Below are positions 17,400 to 24,847 of a DNA stretch of 64,000 nt, piece after piece. The notes below the pieces were generated by a model. That model was not told the origin of the DNA. It was given only the letters and a program-made list of their open reading frames with translations, and searched no databases. The stretch is from Streptomyces pinistramenti (GTDB taxonomy: Bacteria; Actinomycetota; Actinomycetes; Streptomycetales; Streptomycetaceae), in contig NZ_JAJCXB010000004.1 of assembly GCF_020564935.1 (NCBI RefSeq), positions 1-64,000 of the forward strand, read 5' to 3'. Each line of letters begins with the position of its first letter. Within the stretch, counting starts at the first letter, position 1. The translations under genes and the position numbers were made by a program.

Positions 17400-17500
17400 G
17401 GCCTACTCCCTTTCTCCGTACGGCAGTTGCGGTGTGCCGCTCGTCGCAGAGCCTAGTTCCGTACGGGCGCGCTGCGCATGCGAACGGGGACCGGACACAC

Positions 17501-17545
17501 GAAAAGGCCCCCACGCCACGAACTCCGTGACGTGAGGGCCTTTTC
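17501..17545. terminator. Hairpin terminator downstream of the MscS gene
   Basis: Arms 17501-17520 and 17526-17545 pair at 18 of 20 positions, with A- and T-rich ends (GAAAAGG/CCTTTTC), so it could work in both directions. It lies directly after the stop of the minus-strand channel gene. Confidence 0.75.
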
Positions 17546-17559
17546 CGGCTTCCCGGCGG

Positions 17560-18645
17560 CTATTTGCCCAACTGCGGCGGCGCTATCGGTTGCGACGCCT
17601 TGGACTGGGGGGAATCCGGATTGTTGAGTGCGGACGGGGCGGACATCGAGGCGGCCGGGTCGGGGATTTCCTCGGGCTCGTCCCCGGGGGCCGGGCGCGG
17701 GGCGAGGCGGATGTCGGCGCCGTCCAGCGCCCGCTTGATCCGCCAGCGCAGCTCGCGCTCGATGCCGGGTGCCTTGCCCGGCATGGTCTTGCCCGAGACG
17801 CTGATGGTGACCGTGTCGAGGTGCACCTCGCTCAGGCCGAGGACCTCGACCGGCTCCCACAGCTGCTCGTTCCACGGCTCGGCCTTGGACATCTCGTCGC
17901 CGGTCGCGGTGATGATCTCGCGGGCGCGGTCCAGGTCCTGGTCGGCGGCGAGCAGCACGTCGACATGGGCGGTGGACCAGCCCTGGCTGAGGTTCCCGAT
18001 CCGCTTGACCTCGCCGTTGCGGATGTACCAGATGGCGCCGTTGGGGCCGCGCAGCTTGGTCACCCGCAGGCCGACCTCGATGACCGTGCCGGTGGCCACC
18101 CCGGCGTCGATCTCGTCTCCGACGCCGTACTGGTCCTCCAGGATCATGAAGACGCCGGAGAGGAAGTCCGTGACGAGGTTGCGGGCGCCGAAGCCGATGG
18201 CCACACCCGCCACACCCGCGCTCGCCAGCAGCGGCGCCAGGTTGATCTTGAGTACCGACAGCACGGTCAGCGCGGCCGTCCCCATGATGACGAAGGAGGC
18301 GACGCTGCGCAGCACCGAACCGATCGCCTCGGATCGCTGGCGGCGCCGCTCGGCGTTCACCAGGAGGCCGCCGAGCGCGGTGCCCTGGGCGGCGGTCGCG
18401 GTGCGGTTCATGCGGTCGATGAGGCGGGTGATGGTGCGGCGTATCACATGCCGGAGCACCACCGCGATCACGATGATCAGCACGATCTGGAGCCCGGACG
18501 TGAGCCACGTCCCCCAGTTGTCCTGCACCCAGCCGGCGGCGTTGGTGGCCTTCTCCGTGGCGTCGTCGAGCGAGGTCGGGCCGGATGAGCCGGGAGTTGC
18601 GGCGCTGTACGGCGCGGCGGCGACCGGCGAGGCGGACCAGTACAC
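17560..18645 (-). CDS. MscS-family mechanosensitive ion channel
   Basis: A 361-residue membrane channel. Helices are predicted at about 50-70 and in the segment SFVIMGTAALTVLSVL. The pore helix and beta domain are recognisable (APLLASAGVAGVAIGFGARN, LVTDFLSGVFMILEDQYGVGDEI). The C-terminal tail is Pro/Ser-rich. MscS channels release solutes on hypo-osmotic shock. GTG at 18645 is chosen because GGAAGG lies 7 bases upstream; the longer frame upstream has no ribosome site. Confidence 0.88.
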   Translation of the reverse strand: MYWSASPVAAAPYSAATPGSSGPTSLDDATEKATNAAGWVQDNWGTWLTSGLQIVLIIVIAVVLRHVIRRTITRLIDRMNRTATAAQGTALGGLLVNAERRRQRSEAIGSVLRSVASFVIMGTAALTVLSVLKINLAPLLASAGVAGVAIGFGARNLVTDFLSGVFMILEDQYGVGDEIDAGVATGTVIEVGLRVTKLRGPNGAIWYIRNGEVKRIGNLSQGWSTAHVDVLLAADQDLDRAREIITATGDEMSKAEPWNEQLWEPVEVLGLSEVHLDTVTISVSGKTMPGKAPGIERELRWRIKRALDGADIRLAPRPAPGDEPEEIPDPAASMSAPSALNNPDSPQSKASQPIAPPQLGK

Positions 18646-18945
18646 AGCAGAACCTTCCGTGTCGGGAGATCGGCCCGGACCGTGGTGATGCCCCCGGGGG
18701 CCGGGCAGACCCACCACACTAACGGGGCAACGGGTGTGACTCGCGCCCCTGTTCGAGCCGGGCGGTCCTATGACGGCCTGAAAGAGGGGGAAGTAACACC
18801 ACGTGGCGGGAACTGAAGGGGTGTGGTGGAAAACACCTCAAGGCCGTTACCCGGTCATGGTGGCGCCGTGACCAGGCACCGGGGGACACTGTGGAGAGAT
18901 CGTCCCGGCGCGAGCCACGCGCCGCCGGCGTACAAGGAGGCACCC
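18646..18945. other. Divergent intergenic region
   Basis: About 300 bases between the channel gene (minus) and the HNH nuclease gene (plus). It must hold both promoters. I see the two ribosome sites at its ends but no convincing -35/-10 pair or operator. Confidence 0.5.
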
Positions 18946-19482
18946 GTGCCGCACGTCCTGGTCCTCAACGCGTCGTACGAGCCGCTCGGCGTCGTACCGC
19001 TCCGCCGCGCGCTCATCCTCGTACTCAATGAGAAGGCTGTGAGCCTTGAGGAGTCCGGCGCCCTGATGCACAGCGCGACCCATGTCATTCCGGCTCCGAG
19101 CGTGGTCCGCCTGAAGCGGTTTGTGCGGGTGCCCTTTCGCGGCCCCGTTCCGCTGACCCGCCGGGCGCTCTTCGCCCGTGACGGCGGGCGCTGTATGTAC
19201 TGCGGTGGCGTCGCAACCAGCGTCGACCACGTCATCCCGCGCAGCCGCGGAGGCCAGCACACCTGGGAGAACGTCGTCGCCGCCTGCCGCCGCTGCAACC
19301 ACGTCAAGGCCGACCGCCATGTCGCCGAGATCGGCTGGCGGCTGCGGCACCAACCCGCCCCGCCGTCCGGTCTCGCGTGGCGGATCATCGGCACGGGGCA
19401 CCGGGATCCGCGCTGGTTGCCGTATTTGCAGCCGTACGGCGCGGATGACGCCCTGGCCCGGATCAACGCCGTATCGGCATAG
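18946..19482 (+). CDS. HNH endonuclease family protein
   Basis: A 178-residue protein with a C-terminal HNH nuclease domain: RDGGRCMYCGG, TSVDHVIPRSRGGQHTWENVVAACRRCNHVKAD. The CxxC...CxxC zinc pair and the HxxP/N/H metal site are intact. The N-terminus (VLNASYEPLGVVPLRRAL) is typical of a widely conserved actinobacterial HNH protein. The role is unknown; it is not part of a visible restriction or phage module. GTG at 18946 is chosen because AAGGAGG lies 5 bases upstream. Confidence 0.88.
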   Translation: MPHVLVLNASYEPLGVVPLRRALILVLNEKAVSLEESGALMHSATHVIPAPSVVRLKRFVRVPFRGPVPLTRRALFARDGGRCMYCGGVATSVDHVIPRSRGGQHTWENVVAACRRCNHVKADRHVAEIGWRLRHQPAPPSGLAWRIIGTGHRDPRWLPYLQPYGADDALARINAVSA

Positions 19483-19530
19483 ATCCGGGCTTTCGCATAT
19501 CCGGACGTGTATCCGCAGGTCACCGCCTGG

Positions 19531-19570
19531 ACGGGGGTGGGCAGCTCCTCATGGGGCGGCCCACCCCCGT
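19531..19570. terminator. Hairpin terminator after the HNH gene
   Basis: Arms 19531-19542 and 19559-19570 (ACGGGGGTGGGC and its complement) pair perfectly and are followed by a T-rich tail on the plus strand. Confidence 0.75.
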
Positions 19571-19837
19571 TTCGTGTTTCCGCGGCCTGTCAAGTGGTCG
19601 GCGCGGGGGCGCGGTTCGGGTGCGCGGCGGGCGGGGGAGGGGCGGGCGAGTCCCCGCAGGACTTGCCGTCCGATGTCCGTTTTGCCGGTACTCTCTCCGT
19701 CGGTCATGGGGCCGGGCAGCGAAATCGCCTGCCGCGAGCTAATGTGATGTGGGTCACGCTTGGTGGGTGATTGCGTCTGCGTCCGGGTCCAATGGGTAGG
19801 CCAGACGTGTCCCACTACCGATGAACGGGAGGCCCCC
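19571..19837. other. Intergenic region with no supported gene
   Basis: Short frames here are Gly/Arg-rich without any signature. The right end must hold the promoter of the small acidic protein; TGTGATGTGGGTCAC near 19743-19757 may be part of it, but this is weak. Confidence 0.4.
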
Positions 19838-20110
19838 GTGGCCGCATCCGCTCAGTTGCTCCTCGACGCCCTGTCCTCCAAACCGGAGGACGGCGGGCCG
19901 CTGGAGCCCGATCTGTTCGACGGGGTCTCCGACCCCGATTCCGGCATGGAAGGCTCCGGGTCCTTCAGCTTCGTCGAGCCTCCCCTGACCAGCGAGCCCC
20001 CGCTCGCCGACGCCGCCCCGCTGACCAGCGAGGTGCCCATCTCCGCCGAGCTGCCGCTGACCAGCGAGCCCACCGCCGCGGGCCTGGGCACGGAGTCCAT
20101 GCAGGTCTGA
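19838..20110 (+). CDS. Small acidic protein with LTSE repeats, unknown function
   Basis: A 90-residue acidic protein starting at GTG 19838, five bases after GGGAGG. It has almost no basic residues. The C-terminal half repeats PLTSE(P/V) three times, plus a fourth related unit PISAELP. There is no signal peptide and no membrane segment. It does not match a family I know. It might be a ribosomally made precursor or a regulatory peptide, but no modifying enzymes are adjacent. Confidence 0.6.
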   Translation: MAASAQLLLDALSSKPEDGGPLEPDLFDGVSDPDSGMEGSGSFSFVEPPLTSEPPLADAAPLTSEVPISAELPLTSEPTAAGLGTESMQV

Positions 20111-20279
20111 CGCCCCCGGCCTGCGTGGCCCGCGAGGCCGCCGGGCCGCACGGCGTGCCGCCATCGCGGGCACCCGCGCCGGGCCGCTCCGCGCCCCCGG
20201 GTGACGCCGCAGGGCCCTCGCGCCCGTGCCGCATCCGCCGCCACGCCCCCGCATCCGCTCCGGTCCGCCGCACCGTCCG

Positions 20280-20457
20280 TGTACGTCGTACTTCTGGCGG
20301 AGTCTTCGCGAGCTGACGCCCTTGGGGCTGTTGGCCGGCACGATGTCGGTGAATGCCTTTCGTCGGTACTTGGTGACGAAGCCAAGTGGACGTGCAGCTT
20401 ATGGGCGACGTGACGGCCGGTGCGTACATCGGGATTCGGATTCCAGCGCGGTGCCAT
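20280..20457 (-). pseudogene. tnpA: IS200/IS605 TnpA (Y1 transposase) remnant
   Basis: On the minus strand from ATG 20457, the protein starts MAPRWNPNPDVRTGRHVAH with KLHVHL, a typical TnpA N-terminus. After a one-base frameshift near 20382 it continues GFVTKYRRKAFTDI and jumps to NSPKGVSSRRLRQKYDVH. In intact TnpA these are separated by the HUH metal site and more. So the HUH motif is deleted, the frame is broken and the catalytic-Tyr end is lost. It is divergent from the TnpB remnant, as in IS605. Confidence 0.7.
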
Positions 20458-20474
20458 GAGCCAAAGGCAGCAGC

Positions 20475-21098
20475 GTGGCGGTTGTGAGCGAACACGGCCT
20501 GGGGAAGCGGTGGTTCGGGCATCGCGCCCGCCTGGAACTGTCCCCTGTGTGTCAGTTCAAGGTCGACGCTCAGGCGCACGCCGTCCGTACGATGCGGAAT
20601 CCCCTCCACGCGTGGTGGCGGATGACGCCGAAGGAAGAGCGGACGCTCGCGAGCGCGGATGCCGCGATCCGCCGGGCCCGTAAGGACATCGACTTCCTCG
20701 CAGTGCTCCCGGCCCAGGCCGCGCAAGCCGTGTTGAAGACGTATTTCCAGGCGTGGAAGAACTGCTGGCACCGCCGCTGGGGCATGACCGGCATCCCCAA
20801 GGTGGGCCGCGTCAGGTTCCGCTGGACCCAAGACCTCCCCGTGGGCAGGCACTCCAGCAAAGAGAACCGCATCACCGGCGCGCGGCTGGTAGAAGACGCG
20901 CTCGGCCGGCACATCGCATTCCGCGTCCAGACCCTCGAAGCGAAGCCCGATCCTCATCAGGGGCCGGAAGCCGGCATCGACGTGGGCGTCACCGTGCCCA
21001 TCGCCTTGTCGGACGGCAGCACCAAGAACCACGGCGAGTGGCTGACCAAGCGGGAGCAGTCCGCGCTCTTGCGACTGGAGCGGCGCGGCGCCCAGTGA
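20475..21098 (+). pseudogene. tnpB: IS200/IS605 TnpB remnant (RuvC-like, truncated)
   Basis: An open frame of 207 residues that resembles only parts of TnpB. Recognisable are LPAQAAQAVLKTYFQAWKNCW, IPKVGRVRFRWTQDLPVGRH, and the first RuvC aspartate motif GIDVGVTVPIALSDG with HGEWLTKREQSALLRLE behind it. About 30 residues seem to be missing between NCW and IPKVG. The protein stops before the second and third RuvC acidic motifs and the zinc finger. It cannot be a working RNA-guided nuclease. Confidence 0.75.
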
Positions 21099-21283
21099 AG
21101 GGAGGAGAGCGCTTCAAGAGCTGTTCACCCGGTACGCGTGCGCGGGGTCACCGTGCTCGCCGCCCGCGGGCGTCCGCACGTCCAGCCGCCTTCGCTGCGT
21201 CTGAGCCGGACTGCGGCCGCGGACAGGGGCCGTTGACAGACCCCGGGCGCGCGGCCCGGCGGGGCGTCCGATACGTTGACTTC

Positions 21284-21532
21284 GTGAGCAACAAGGTCAA
21301 GAAGAATGCCCTGCGCGCCGGAACCATCACGGCCGGCACCGCGCTGATGCTGCTGATGTCGTCCCCCGCGTTTGCGCTCACCCGCGACGATGGTGACGAC
21401 CCGGGTCCGGGTCTGAGTGTGATCCAGACGCTCGGCCTCTATGTCGCTGCGCCCATCGTTCTTTTCCTGGTCATCGCCGGGCTGGTCATGGCGGGCGACA
21501 AGTCCCGCAAGCAGACCAAGTCCAAGGGCTGA
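21284..21532 (+). CDS. Small membrane protein with signal peptide
   Basis: An 82-residue protein from GTG 21284. A basic N-terminus (SNKVKKNALR) leads into a hydrophobic signal-like segment ending SSPAFA. A short acidic loop (DDGDDPGPG) follows, then one membrane helix (about 48-70) and a lysine-rich cytoplasmic tail. Function unknown. The strong hairpin directly behind it supports it as a real transcription unit. Confidence 0.7.
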   Translation: MSNKVKKNALRAGTITAGTALMLLMSSPAFALTRDDGDDPGPGLSVIQTLGLYVAAPIVLFLVIAGLVMAGDKSRKQTKSKG

Positions 21533-21555
21533 CACCGGGCACACGCGACGCCTTC

Positions 21556-21593
21556 AGGGCGCCTATCGGTTCGATCGAACCGATAGGCGCCCT
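21556..21593. terminator. Perfect 38-bp palindrome, terminator
   Basis: The sequence reads identically on both strands from 21556 to 21593 (19-bp half-arms, no mismatch), starts after the small membrane protein gene and ends in CCCTTTG. It should fold into a very strong hairpin. Confidence 0.85.
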
Positions 21594-21663
21594 TTGTCGT
21601 TCCCCGCCCGTAAAAGGGGCGCTATCAGGGGTTTTGTGGGGTCCAGACGTTTAACCCGCTCTA

Positions 21664-21717
21664 ACCTACGATGCCGTAACCTACGGAGCCGTAGGTCGTA
21701 CTTACGGTCCCGTAGGT
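21664..21717. promoter_or_regulatory. Array of three inverted repeats upstream of the desaturase
   Basis: The best unit is 21679-21696, ACCTACGG-AG-CCGTAGGT, with perfect 8-base arms. A second copy (21700-21717) has one mismatch in the arms, and a weaker copy (21664-21681) overlaps the first. This is the size and form of TetR-family operators. The array lies 27-80 bases before the desaturase start and should control it. Confidence 0.75.
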
Positions 21718-21743
21718 CATCGTCGTCCCCTGGAGTACCCCCC

Positions 21744-22718
21744 GTGACCATCGCCACCGCCCGCCTTGACGGAGAGCGCGGCCAGACCGCATGGAGTGAC
21801 GCCCATCTCCTCTACGCGCTCGAAGAGGTCGTCGAGAAGGAACTGAACCGGCACCTGAAGGTCGCCAAGGAATGGATGCCCCACGAGTACGTGCCGTGGA
21901 GCGACGGCCGGAACTTCGACGGCGTCATGGGCGGCGAAGCCTGGGCGCCCGAGCAGTCCAAGGTCACCGACATCGGCCGCACCGCTCTCGTGGTCAACCT
22001 CCTCACCGAGGACAACCTCCCCAGCTACCACCACGAGATCGCCAGCCTCTTCGGCCGCGACGGCGCCTGGGGCACCTGGGTGCACCGCTGGACCGCCGAG
22101 GAGGGCCGGCACGGCATCGTGATGCGCGACTACCTCCTCACCAGCCGCGCGGTGGACCCCGTCGAGCTGGAGCGCTTCCGCATGGCACACATGTCGGAGG
22201 GGTTCGAGTCCGACAACAGCCACAGCATGCTGCACTCGGTCGCGTACGTCGCCTTCCAGGAGCTGGCCACCCGGATCTCGCACCGCAACACCGGCCACCA
22301 CTCCGGCGACCCGGTCTGCGACCGGATGCTGTCCCGGATCGCCACCGACGAGAACCTCCACATGGTCTTCTACCGCAACCTCCTGGGCGCGGCCTTCGAG
22401 CTGGCGCCCGACCAGACCATGTGCGCCGTACGCGACGTCGTCACCGGCTTCCGGATGCCGGGCCACGGTATGCCCGGCTTCGAGCGGGCCGCGGCGCGGA
22501 TGGCCATCGGCGGGATCTACAACCTGCGGATCCACCACGACGACGTGCTCCAGCCGGTGCTGCGCTACCTCAAGGTGCTGGAGATCGGCGGCCTCGGCCC
22601 GGCCGGGCTCGCGGCCCAGGAGGAGCTGGGGCTGTTCATGGGCGGCCTGGACGACCAGGCGCGCAAGTTCGACGAGCGGCGTGCGGCCCTGCTCGCCCGC
22701 CGCGCCGCCCGGAGCTGA
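21744..22718 (+). CDS. Acyl-ACP desaturase (soluble diiron, stearoyl-ACP type)
   Basis: A 324-residue enzyme that introduces a double bond into acyl-ACP chains, setting membrane fluidity. It is a four-helix-bundle diiron protein with iron ligands in the motifs VEKELNRHLK, LTEDNLPSYHHEI, AEEGRHG and ATDENLHMVFY. No membrane segments are present, unlike membrane desaturases. GTG at 21744 is chosen after TGGAG; the longer frame upstream runs through the operator array. Control by a TetR-type repressor at the repeats 21664-21717 is likely. Confidence 0.88.
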   Translation: MTIATARLDGERGQTAWSDAHLLYALEEVVEKELNRHLKVAKEWMPHEYVPWSDGRNFDGVMGGEAWAPEQSKVTDIGRTALVVNLLTEDNLPSYHHEIASLFGRDGAWGTWVHRWTAEEGRHGIVMRDYLLTSRAVDPVELERFRMAHMSEGFESDNSHSMLHSVAYVAFQELATRISHRNTGHHSGDPVCDRMLSRIATDENLHMVFYRNLLGAAFELAPDQTMCAVRDVVTGFRMPGHGMPGFERAAARMAIGGIYNLRIHHDDVLQPVLRYLKVLEIGGLGPAGLAAQEELGLFMGGLDDQARKFDERRAALLARRAARS

Positions 22719-22740
22719 TCCCCCTCCGGCGACCGTGACT

Positions 22741-22786
22741 GTTCATTTCTACTGAACGGAATCGCCGGAATTTTTCGATGGACCTG
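22741..22786 (+). promoter_or_regulatory. LysR-type operator and promoter module of the EamA gene
   Basis: GTTCA-N7-TGAAC at 22741-22757 is a perfect inverted repeat containing the T-N11-A core of LysR sites. TTTCGATGGACCTG at 22773-22786 is repeated exactly, with the same spacing, before the allantoicase gene. CTGAAC/TTCGAT spaced by 16 may be the -35/-10 pair. Confidence 0.7.
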
Positions 22787-22839
22787 ATGGGTCGAGGACT
22801 GCCACGGTGGGTGGACACCCCACCGACCGAGAGGAAACC

Positions 22840-23781
22840 GTGGCAGTCCTGGAGCGGGCCCGCACACACCGCAGTTCATCGGCGCAGGGCGCAGGGCTCG
22901 CGCTCGCCCTGACCGCGACCGTCGTCTGGTCGGGCAACTTCGTCATCGCCCGCGCCCTGCACGACACCGTGCCGCCCGTCCAGACCGCGTTCTGGCGCTG
23001 GGTCATCGCGCTGCTCGCCGTCGCGCCGTTCACCCTCCCGCAGGTCCGCAGGCAGTGGCCGGCCGTCCGCCGGCACCTCGGATACCTCGCGGCCGCCGCC
23101 CTGTTGGGCGTCGCCCTCTTCAACACGCTGATCTACCAAGCCGGACGCAGCACATCGGCCACCAACATGGCCATGATCGCGGCCGCTTCCCCCATGCTGA
23201 TCGCCCTCTTCGACCTCGTCGGACGCCGCCGCGGCACCGCCGCCGAGCCGCTCGGCCGCCGCCGGATCGCCGGCATGGTGCTCGCCCTGGCCGGCGTGCT
23301 CACCCTCGTCGGCAACGGCTCACCCACCGCGATCCTGCACCTCGACTTCGCCGCAGGCGACCTGTGGATGCTCGCGGCCACCGCCGCCTTCGCCGGCTAC
23401 AGCGCCCTGCTGCGCCGCCGCCCCGACGGCATCGGCCAACTCGCCTTCCTCTTCACGACCTTCGCGCTCGGCGCCGCGATGCTGCTGCCCGTCTACGGGG
23501 TCAGCCTCGCCGTCGAAGGCGGCTTCACGCCCACCGCAGGCACCGTCGGGCCGCTCCTCTACATCGGCGTGCTCTCATCCGCCGTCGCCTTCTTCACGTG
23601 GAACAAGGCCATCGCGCTGGTGGGCGCCGCGCGGGCCGGTGTCGTCTACTACCTCCAGCCGGTCTGCGTGGCGCTGCTGTCGGCGGCCGTCCTGGGCGAA
23701 TCCATCGGCACCGTCCAGGCGGTGTGCACGGCGCTGATCGTGGCCGGGGTGGCGCTGGGGGCCGCGGGCGGCCGGCGGTGA
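22840..23781 (+). CDS. EamA/DMT-family transporter
   Basis: A 313-residue membrane protein with ten predicted helices in two EamA repeats. The first begins ALALTATVVWSGNFVIARAL, the second DLWMLAATAAFAGYSALL. The sequence LQPVCVALLSAAVLGESIG near the end is typical of the family. These proteins export amino acids or other metabolites; the substrate is unknown. GTG at 22840 follows GAGAGG. The LysR gene starts 30 bases after its stop, and the shared operator module upstream suggests control by that regulator. Confidence 0.88.
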   Translation: MAVLERARTHRSSSAQGAGLALALTATVVWSGNFVIARALHDTVPPVQTAFWRWVIALLAVAPFTLPQVRRQWPAVRRHLGYLAAAALLGVALFNTLIYQAGRSTSATNMAMIAAASPMLIALFDLVGRRRGTAAEPLGRRRIAGMVLALAGVLTLVGNGSPTAILHLDFAAGDLWMLAATAAFAGYSALLRRRPDGIGQLAFLFTTFALGAAMLLPVYGVSLAVEGGFTPTAGTVGPLLYIGVLSSAVAFFTWNKAIALVGAARAGVVYYLQPVCVALLSAAVLGESIGTVQAVCTALIVAGVALGAAGGRR

Positions 23782-23810
23782 GGCCGCCACCGGGTGCGTA
23801 CGCTGCCCGC

Positions 23811-24755
23811 ATGGCCGACTGGGACATCAAAAAGCTGCGCATCCTGCGCACTCTCCACGAGCTGGGCACGGTCACCGCGACCGCCGAGGCGCTGCACATG
23901 ACGCCGTCGGCCGTCTCGCAGCAGCTGACCGGCCTCGCCAAGGCGCTCGGCGTGCCGCTCCTGGAGGCCCACGGGCGGCGGGTCCGGCTGACCGACGCCG
24001 CGCAGCTGGTGCTGCGGCACGCCGACGCGGTCTTCGCACAGCTGGAGCGGGCCGACGCCGAACTCCTCGGCTACCTCCAGGGCGAGGCGGGCCGGGTCCG
24101 GGTCGGCGCGTTCTCCACCGCGATCCCCGCGCTGGTCGTCCCGGCCGTGCAGGAGCTGCGCCGCAGCCATCCGGGGCTTTCGGTCGTGGTGCGGGAGGCG
24201 GAGGCGGAGGCGGCGTACGAGCTGCTGGCCGAGGGCAGCGTCGACCTGGCGCTGTCGCTCGCCGCGCACGCCCCGACGCCCCGCGACCCCAGATTCAGCC
24301 GGATCTCACTGCTCGCCGACCCGCTGGACGTGGCGCTGCCGGCCGGCCATCCGCTGGCCGCCGAGCCGGGCCTGCGGCTCGCCGACCTGTCGGGCGAACC
24401 CTGGATCTTCGGCAGCAGCGGCCCGTGGTCGCACATCACCACCACCGCCTGCGAGAGCGCCGGATTCGTCCCCGAGCAGGCGCACGCGGCGGCCGACTGG
24501 AGCGCGATCCTGGCGATGGTCGCGGCGGGCATGGGCGTCGCGCTGGTGCCGCGGATGGCGATGGCGGGCGGCATCGGCGCCGCGCTCGGCCGGGGTGAGC
24601 GCGACGGCTCCCGGGTCGTGCTGCGGGTGCTGCACGCGGACCAGCCGCGCCGCCACGTGGTGGCCGCCGCGCGGCGCGGCTCCGAAGGGGCGCCGGGACC
24701 GGCCCGGGTGCTGGCCGCGCTCCGGCAGGCCGCCGAAACCGTTCAGTCCAGCTGA
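23811..24755 (+). CDS. LysR-family transcriptional regulator
   Basis: A 314-residue LTTR. The N-terminal winged helix (about 1-65; LRILRTLHELGTVTATAEALHMTPSAVSQQL) is followed by the effector domain (VRVGAFSTAIPALVVP, ...AAGMGVALVPRMAMAGG). The ATG at 23811 has no clear ribosome site and may be reached by coupling from the EamA gene. Two matching GTTCA-N7-TGAAC sites lie before EamA and before allantoicase. The second overlaps the end of this very gene, its TGA being part of the palindrome. Confidence 0.9.
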   Translation: MADWDIKKLRILRTLHELGTVTATAEALHMTPSAVSQQLTGLAKALGVPLLEAHGRRVRLTDAAQLVLRHADAVFAQLERADAELLGYLQGEAGRVRVGAFSTAIPALVVPAVQELRRSHPGLSVVVREAEAEAAYELLAEGSVDLALSLAAHAPTPRDPRFSRISLLADPLDVALPAGHPLAAEPGLRLADLSGEPWIFGSSGPWSHITTTACESAGFVPEQAHAAADWSAILAMVAAGMGVALVPRMAMAGGIGAALGRGERDGSRVVLRVLHADQPRRHVVAAARRGSEGAPGPARVLAALRQAAETVQSS

Positions 24756-24786
24756 ACATCCACCTCAAGAACTTTCGATGGACCTG
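24741..24786 (+). promoter_or_regulatory. LysR-type operator and promoter module of the allantoicase gene
   Basis: GTTCA-N7-TGAAC at 24741-24757 and TTTCGATGGACCTG at 24773-24786 repeat the module before the EamA gene with exactly the same spacing. The palindrome includes the LysR stop codon (24753-24755). Confidence 0.7.
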
Positions 24787-24847
24787 CGGGATGGCGGCTG
24801 CGACCGTGGAGTGGTCCCCAGCACGCAGATCACGGCGAAAGGCAGAA

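Noticed and set aside
20475..21098. A working TnpB RNA-guided nuclease
   Set aside because: The second and third RuvC acidic motifs and the zinc finger are missing and an internal block is lost.
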